Shown here: positions 58,130 to 64,000 of the stretch, one piece after another
Layout of the letters: each line of letters opens with the position of its first letter
Numbering within the stretch: position 1 is the first letter of the stretch
NCBI RefSeq assembly: GCF_016097555.1
Contig: NC_054703.1
Span: 14,953,632-15,017,631, forward strand
Direction of reading: 5' to 3'
From: Gigantopelta aegis
Lineage: Eukaryota > Mollusca > Gastropoda > Neomphalida > Peltospiridae
Length of the DNA: 64,000 bases
The notes under the pieces: model-generated
Seen by the model: the letters and a program-made list of their open reading frames with translations, nothing else
Databases searched by the model: none
What the model was told of the DNA's origin: nothing
Position numbers and translations under genes: made by a program

Positions 58130-61100
58130 ATTCAATTTGGTAGACTCATTTAGGGAACTCTATCCAACTTTAAGGAGATACACATGGAGAAAGAAAAACC
58201 CGCTTAAACAAGGTAGGTTAGATTTTTATCTTATTTCCAATAATTTAATGGTACAGGTAAAACAAAGTAACAGTTGAGAATAGTTATAGGTCTGATCATG
58301 CCGGAGTAATTTTAAGTCTAAAACAAAATAATATAAAAGGTAAAGGTTTATGGAAATTTAACAATTCTCTACTACACGATACAAACTATGTTAATACCGT
58401 AAAACAAATTATAGAAAATATAAAAATCCAATATGCCGTCCCTATATACAATACAGAGAAAATAAACACAATCCCTAATGATACAATTCAATTTACTACT
58501 AATGATCAATTGTTCTTGGAAACACTTTTAATGGAAATTAGAGGAAAAACTGTATCTTATTCAGCGGCCAAGAAAATGGGAAAAAATTACATAGAAACAA
58601 AACTTTGTGAAGACATAAAAACATTAGAAGAAAATCTAGCAGTAAATCTCAGTGAAATAGAAGAAAAGAAAAACAAATTGATGGACATTAGAAAAGAAAG
58701 ACTAAAGGGACATTTTATTAGATCTCGAGCTAAATGGGTGGAAGAGGGAGAAAAGCCAACAAAATATTTTTGTAACATGGAATCTAGGAACTTTTATAAT
58801 AAATTAATTTCAAAAATAGAACAAGAAGATGGAAAAGTTATTACAGATCAAAAAGAAATATTGAAAGAAACCAAACTGTTTTACGAAAAACTTTATTCCA
58901 AACAAGTTGGGGAATATGAAAATATAGCAGAGAAAATTAAGGAATACAAATTTGATAAATTATCAGAGGACGATGCAAATAAAATAGAAGGAGAATTAAT
59001 GTATACAGAACTTTTATTTTATCTAAAAAGTATAAAAAATGACAAAAGTCCGGGTTCAGATGGTTCCTCAGGTGAGTTTTAAAAAACAATTTGGATAGAC
59101 CTAGGATATTTTATAGTTAGATCTATTAATTTCAGTTACAGTATCGAAGAAATGTGTAATGTGCAAAAGTTAGGTATTATAACATGTATTCCAAAACCAA
59201 ATAAATCTAAACAATTTCTTAAAAATTGGAGACCGTTAACACTTTAAAACTGCACCTATAAAATAGCATCAGGCTGTATTGCAAACAGGATAAAAAAACA
59301 TTTTAGATAAAATTATTGAAAAAGATCAAACTGTATTTATAAAAGGGAGATACATAGGCCAAAATATACGTTTAATATATGACATTATGCAATATACCGA
59401 AACACAAAATATACCAGGTCAACTGCTATTAGTAGACTTTGAAAAAGCTTTTGATTCTCTATCATGGTCTTTCATTCAAGAAGCTTTAGATATTTTTAAT
59501 TTTAAGACTTCTATTAAAAACTGAATAAAAACATTTTTTTTTAAATTCTGTCTCAGCAGTAATACAAATGGACACTTATCAGAAGGTTTTAAATTAAACA
59601 GAGGTTGTAGGCAGGGTGACCCATTATCTCCTTACATATTTGAAATATGTGCGGAAATACTTGCAATTTTAATATGTAATAATAAAGAAATCAAAAGTAT
59701 AAATATTGAGGGAGAAGAATTCCTGATTTCTCAATATGCCGATGACACTACCTTTATCTTGGATGGATCCCCGAATTCCCTGTATAATACCCTTACTACA
59801 CTGGATTTCTTTGCAAAAATATCTGGTCTGAAGCTAAATTATTCAAAGTCAAAGATAATATGGATAGGCAGGAAAAGATATTCAAAAGAAGTGTTTCATC
59901 ATTCTAGATGGAAGTTAGCATGGTGTTCAATTAAATTTACTTTATTAGGTATTAATTTCTCTTTAAATTTACAAGATATTATTAAAGATAATTTCGAGCC
60001 AAAAATAGAAGAGATGGAAATTGTATTAAAAGCTTGGAGTGCCCATAAACTTACACCATTAGGCAGACTCACAGTGTTAAAATCACTAATATTATCAAAA
60101 ATAACAAATTTGTTAATTTCACTACCATCCCCGTCAGAACAATTAGTTGAAAAGTTAAATAAGCGATTTTTCAAATTCATTTGGCAAAATAAACCTGACA
60201 AAATTAAAAGAGATGTTATAATTCAGGACCATAAAAACGGGGGGTTAAAAATGATTAAATTATCTACGTTTATAACATCATTAAAGTCAACGTGGATAAG
60301 AAGGTTATTTTTAAACAACACAAAACTGGCATGTCTCTTCTCGTCAGTTACAGGTATATCGACCAAAGAACTAATTATATATGGTGATCATTTTATTAAT
60401 TTAAAAAAAAATATATGACTAACCCTTTTTGGGAAGATGTTCTAGATAGCTGGCGAAACATCCAGTGTAAACAACCAAAAGAAAATGAAAACGATATAAC
60501 TGGTATAAACATTTGGTTTAGCAGTAAAATATAAATACGAAGCCTATTTTTTTTATAAAAAAAATATGCAGAAAATGGAGTTTGTTTCATTAGCGATTTA
60601 GTTAATACTGATGGAGGATTTCTAAATCTATGCGATTTTATTGCAAAATTTAATATAAAAACAAATTTTCTAGAGTATGCTTCTTTAATTAATTCAGTGA
60701 AATGTTTCATAGGAATATATGGAAAACATAATGATGAAATAAACGAGTCAATTATAAACGAAAAACCAGTCTACTCCCACAAGCTAAAACAACTTCTTAA
60801 AGACAAAACGGGATGTAGAGAAATATATAAATTGTTATGCTACCCAAAAAAACATTCCAAAGTCTCAATTAAAATATAATAATAAAGGTTTTTGTTATTC
60901 ACCAGCAGAATGGAATATATTTTACAATATACCATTTAAATGCGTTAGAGATACAACTTTACGTTGGTTTCAATATAAAATTCTATACAGATTTCTCGCT
61001 ACTAACACATTTCTATATACAATACATTATGTTAATTCAAATAAATGTACTTTTTGTAATCGTATGCCAGAGACAATTGAACATTTATTTTATGAGTGTT

Positions 61101-61730
61101 GCTATGTTAAAGAATTTTGGAAAGATATTACAAACTGGATATTCAATACTATAGAAGAGTGCATAATTATAGATAAACATATTGCCATTTTGGGTCTGCT
61201 TAAAAAAACAAATACATATGCAATAAATTGGTTAATTATTAACATAAAATATTATATTTATTCCATGAAAATACAAAAACAAAAATTAAACTTCTCTGCC
61301 TTAAAAACTATAATTAAAGAAAAGTTGGAAACTGAAAAATGTATCTTATATAAAAATGGTAATTATGAAGATTTCAAGACAATATGGGAGCAGTGGTATA
61401 ATTTATTTCAAACATAAAAATTTATTAAATCTATCAAATATTGAGATATATTTATTTCTAAAATACCTTCTTCTCACTTTATACTCCTTCACACATCTTT
61501 TTATAATACTTTCTTGTATCAATACTAATTCCGTACATAACATCTCCTTTTTCTTTCTTTTTTCCTTCTTGGACTCAGAAAATAGTAATTTAAAAAAATA
61601 ATAATAAAAAAACCAAACAAACAAAATATCAACAACAACAATATACATGGATTTTATCTATTCGTGTGTATATATTTTGCCATTTATATGTATGTATATA
61701 AAACTATGTATATCATATGAAATTTAAAAA
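58130..61730 (+). pseudogene. L1/Tx1-like LINE ORF2, 5'-truncated and decayed
   Basis: It begins in the C-terminal half of an AP-endonuclease (RRYTWRKKNPLKQGRLDFYL, then RSDHAGVIL with the SDH box at 58292-58300). A long helical linker follows (58510-59082), then reverse transcriptase: KNDKSPGSDG, LKNWRPLTL, LLVDFEKAFDSLSW (motif A), GCRQGDPLSPYIF (motif B) and QYADDTTFIL (motif C, YADD at 59735-59746). The thumb region continues (59759-60418) and a C-terminal knuckle CTFCNRMPETIEHLFYEC lies near 61050. The element ends with an AT-rich 3' region to about 61730. Several frame changes (for example at poly-T near 59530 and after 60418) and stops disable it. The domain order and helical linker fit the L1/Tx1 clades rather than Jockey. 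Confidence 0.8.
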
Positions 61731-62038
61731 ATATTGTGAGACAGTGAGCTCAGGGCACCCCAACCCTGACACTGCCTTTTTATATTCTGGGGACAACAAA
61801 AAAAAAAACCCCACACAGGCATATGCAAACAAAACAAAGTTTTGCACCTTAATTGACAGTAATTCCACTTCTGTCACAATCTATCAGAGAAAAAAATCCA
61901 TGTAGATATCTTAGCCATGCATGACAATGAACATGTATGCAAATGCAGTACTGTACCACTCAAGAAAACGATTCCGAAACTGATCATGAGATGGGTCATG
62001 TGCGATTGTTCATTTTCATAGTAATATTTTTAACAAGA

Positions 62039-62330
62039 CAATGAATGAATGAATGTTTAACGACACCCTGGCACGAAAAATACATCGGCTATTGGGTGTC
62101 AAACTATGGTAATGCAAATAAATAAAGTGATGATCAACATCAATATAAAAATTCAAGACAAACAAAAACAGTGTAAAGAACTGTGCAAAAACACAAATAT
62201 CACAGAATTTTACGGATACTGAATTCTACTCAAAACTTCTATTTTGTGCTGTATTGGCCATTCTCAAAGAGAATGTTACACCCCTGCACCACGGTGAGGT
62301 TACAGCACACGCAGGGGTTAACAAGACAAA
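62039..62330 (-). repeat. Dispersed repeat with (ATTC)n tail, copy 2, minus orientation
   Basis: Begins with GAATGAATGAATG then TTTAACGACA and continues as the reverse complement of 1160-1530, including the CCCCTGCACCACGGTGA block. Confidence 0.75.
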
Positions 62331-62810
62331 ACAAAAAAGTGCTAAATAATCCTGGAATAATAGTGTAGCGTTTATAGGCTACAAAGTGAGGTCAGGGCGA
62401 TCTGTAAATAGCGGGATCACCGACCTGCATCTACCACCAGACATGCAAATCGTTTTGGATATGGTGGGTGGGGTGGGGGAGTGGCTACATTTATGCACAA
62501 TTTTAAAATGTTTATTTACTACACACATAAAACAATTTGTAATGTATTTCAGATCATGCACTGCTTCATTGGTGAGAGACACATTTTATTAAGTATTTCA
62601 CAGTATTCACATAGAAAATGGTCTTTGAATGCTTAGGTGCGACGATACACCGGACAGCACTGTAGTAAAATTAATGGTTTAACGGGTTTGTAAAGTTTTG
62701 TATTTATAGTTGTCCCCAAGCGAACACCTTTTTTCCCACATACTATGACATTTACAAGTTATTTATTTCTAAGCCGACATGTTTTCTAAGTTGCATACAA
62801 AAAAAAAAGC

Positions 62811-62841
<31 letters not shown>

Positions 62842-63009
62842 AGCAAAGAACATTTGTTTGAATGGCCAGTTGTATTTGTTGCTCTTGGGGCAATGCCTAG
62901 GGTCAATCAGGTGTGTATATCAACCATGTACCCCTGGCATGACTGTCTGGTGGATATCCGCAGCATCATGTCCCCTTGTCGAACTCCGTGGTGGGTAGGG
63001 GTGTGGTAG
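62331..63009. other. No gene recognised
   Basis: Short open frames and a poly-A/AAG run near 62799-62836. Confidence 0.45.
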
Positions 63010-64000
63010 TTGAATTATATAAACCAAATTATGTGTGGAAACAACAATACCAATCGTGATGGGACCTTGAAAAGAGTCAACACCGAAGTTTCAGAATCTT
63101 TATCATCAGATGAAGAATCCACCACTTGTAATTTCAAGAAATCGAAAGTGATTTCATTGCAAACCTGGCCAAGGTTTCTTGTATTCAGACCATCTGATGA
63201 AGGAGCCTTTTGGAAACATTCTCCATTTGTGAATAAAAAGGGGCTTGAAAGCTTAGCTGGAGAGCCCCAAAAGTGTCAAGAAGTTGCGAAATGGATCTTT
63301 GTTGATCGAATGTACCATAAAAACTAATTCCAGAAACCTGCTTAAATCAAAAGTATTGTCAAACATTCCAATACTAGTCACACCTTAATTAATCTAAAGG
63401 AGTGATTAAGCCAAAAGACCTGGAAGGAGATAGTGAGGAAGAGATTTGTGAAAATATCTCCTCACAAGGTGTTACACCAGTGAAGCGGATGGAAATCTGT
63501 CGAAATAATGATAATAATAATGATTCCAACAAACAATTTAGTTGTCATTTTCAGTACACCTTCACTACCTTCATCAGTTAAGGCCAGTTACTTGAACATC
63601 CCTGTCGTCCCATAGATTCCAAACCACTTCCAGTGTTTTAAATGCCAAACGTTTGGGCAAATTACATTTTATAGAAAATTGGAATGTGCTCGTTGTGGTC
63701 AGTATAATCACGACAGCAAGGCACGTCAAAATTATATGACATGCATCAACTGCATGGGAAACCTCATTGAGTACTTGTGTGATTTCAGACAGTAAAAGTT
63801 GAAAGACGTGTCTTTCACTGAGGCTAGACGGGTTGTGCAGACTATGATGCCTGTTGCAGCAGGTACATCGTATGCTGTTGCAGTTACAGTATTTACAAGC
63901 AATGTGTCAGTTAAGACAGATTTAACTTGGCCTAACAATAAAGACAGATTTAAAAAGGTTTCTGACATTACAAAATGTCAGCAAGAGGCAACTAAAGCTT
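63010..64000 (+). pseudogene. LINE ORF1 (Jockey-like, with CCHC knuckles), decayed, runs off the window
   Basis: The first 105 codons (63010-63327) include SLQTWPRFLVFRPSDEGAFW and GLESLAGEPQKCQEVAKW, typical of the RNA-binding ORF1 protein of molluscan Jockey-like LINEs. After a shift the text continues as KGVIKPKDLEGDSEEEICEN and ISSQGVTPVKRMEICRNND, then the zinc-knuckle region (CFKCQTFGQ-like, ECARCGQYNHDSKA, CINCMGN at about 63620-63770) with lost residues, then VKVERRVSFTEARRVVQTMM. Three or more frame changes are present. The end lies outside the window. It may be the same LINE family whose RNase H end is at 5701-7656. Confidence 0.7.

Overview
The window looks like nuclear DNA of a mollusc, probably a gastropod. 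It is AT-rich, has spliced exons with GT/AG borders, and is packed with repeats. Several SINEs share the 3' end GTGGTGTCGTTAAAC..., which I know from molluscan genomes. There are also a Jockey/I-like LINE with RNase H, an L1/Tx1-like LINE, Ty3/gypsy-like remnants, DNA transposons, MITEs, microsatellites and minisatellites. Two runs of exactly 200 N (7657-7856 and 23801-24000) are scaffold gaps. I see no bacterial-type operon, CRISPR array, rRNA gene or canonical tRNA gene.

Host genes: the only convincing host coding sequence is a set of small exons of a secreted or single-pass membrane protein with EGF-like modules. On the minus strand lie a signal-peptide exon (33804-33741) and EGF-like exons at 33.5, 33.0, 25.1, 24.7 and 24.3 kb. 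On the plus strand lie one EGF-like exon (8116-8208), a transmembrane exon (14848-14950), a juxtamembrane basic exon (16365-16466) and an Arg/Ser-rich tail exon (22283-22360). Phases agree throughout (1-1 for EGF, 1-2 for the TM exon, 2-2 for the cytoplasmic exons). The contig between the gaps (7857-23800) may therefore be inverted in the scaffold; flipping it would give one gene, signal peptide - EGF repeats - TM - basic tail. A paralogous last exon on the minus strand (55688-55580), inside an inverted duplication of 21.6-22.6 kb, suggests a tandem gene family.

Mobile elements, left to right: a TTAA-flanked MITE (117-498; second copy 4371-4818); a gag-only LTR-type element (5813-7049) nested in a dead LINE RNase H region (5701-7656); a Ty3/gypsy-like integrase remnant (about 10180-8654) split by a SINE with a 15-bp target duplication; a 6-kb DNA transposon with 24-bp inverted ends and AGGT target duplication (34903-40879) and a broken gene; a 4.4-kb transposon with about 680-bp inverted repeats (47299-51660) and a broken Academ-like gene; an insertion resembling a solo LTR (52901-54103) inside a 68-bp minisatellite; an L1/Tx1-like LINE (about 58130-61730); and a LINE ORF1 running off the right edge (63010-64000).

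Tandem repeats fill much of 10.7-25 kb: TG, 42-bp, 53-bp and 40-bp minisatellites and long ACT/TAC arrays. The 53-bp array ends exactly at a splice acceptor and each unit carries an acceptor-like motif. A perfect 66-bp palindrome sits at 46429-46494. All calls come from reading the sequence by eye; no search was run.
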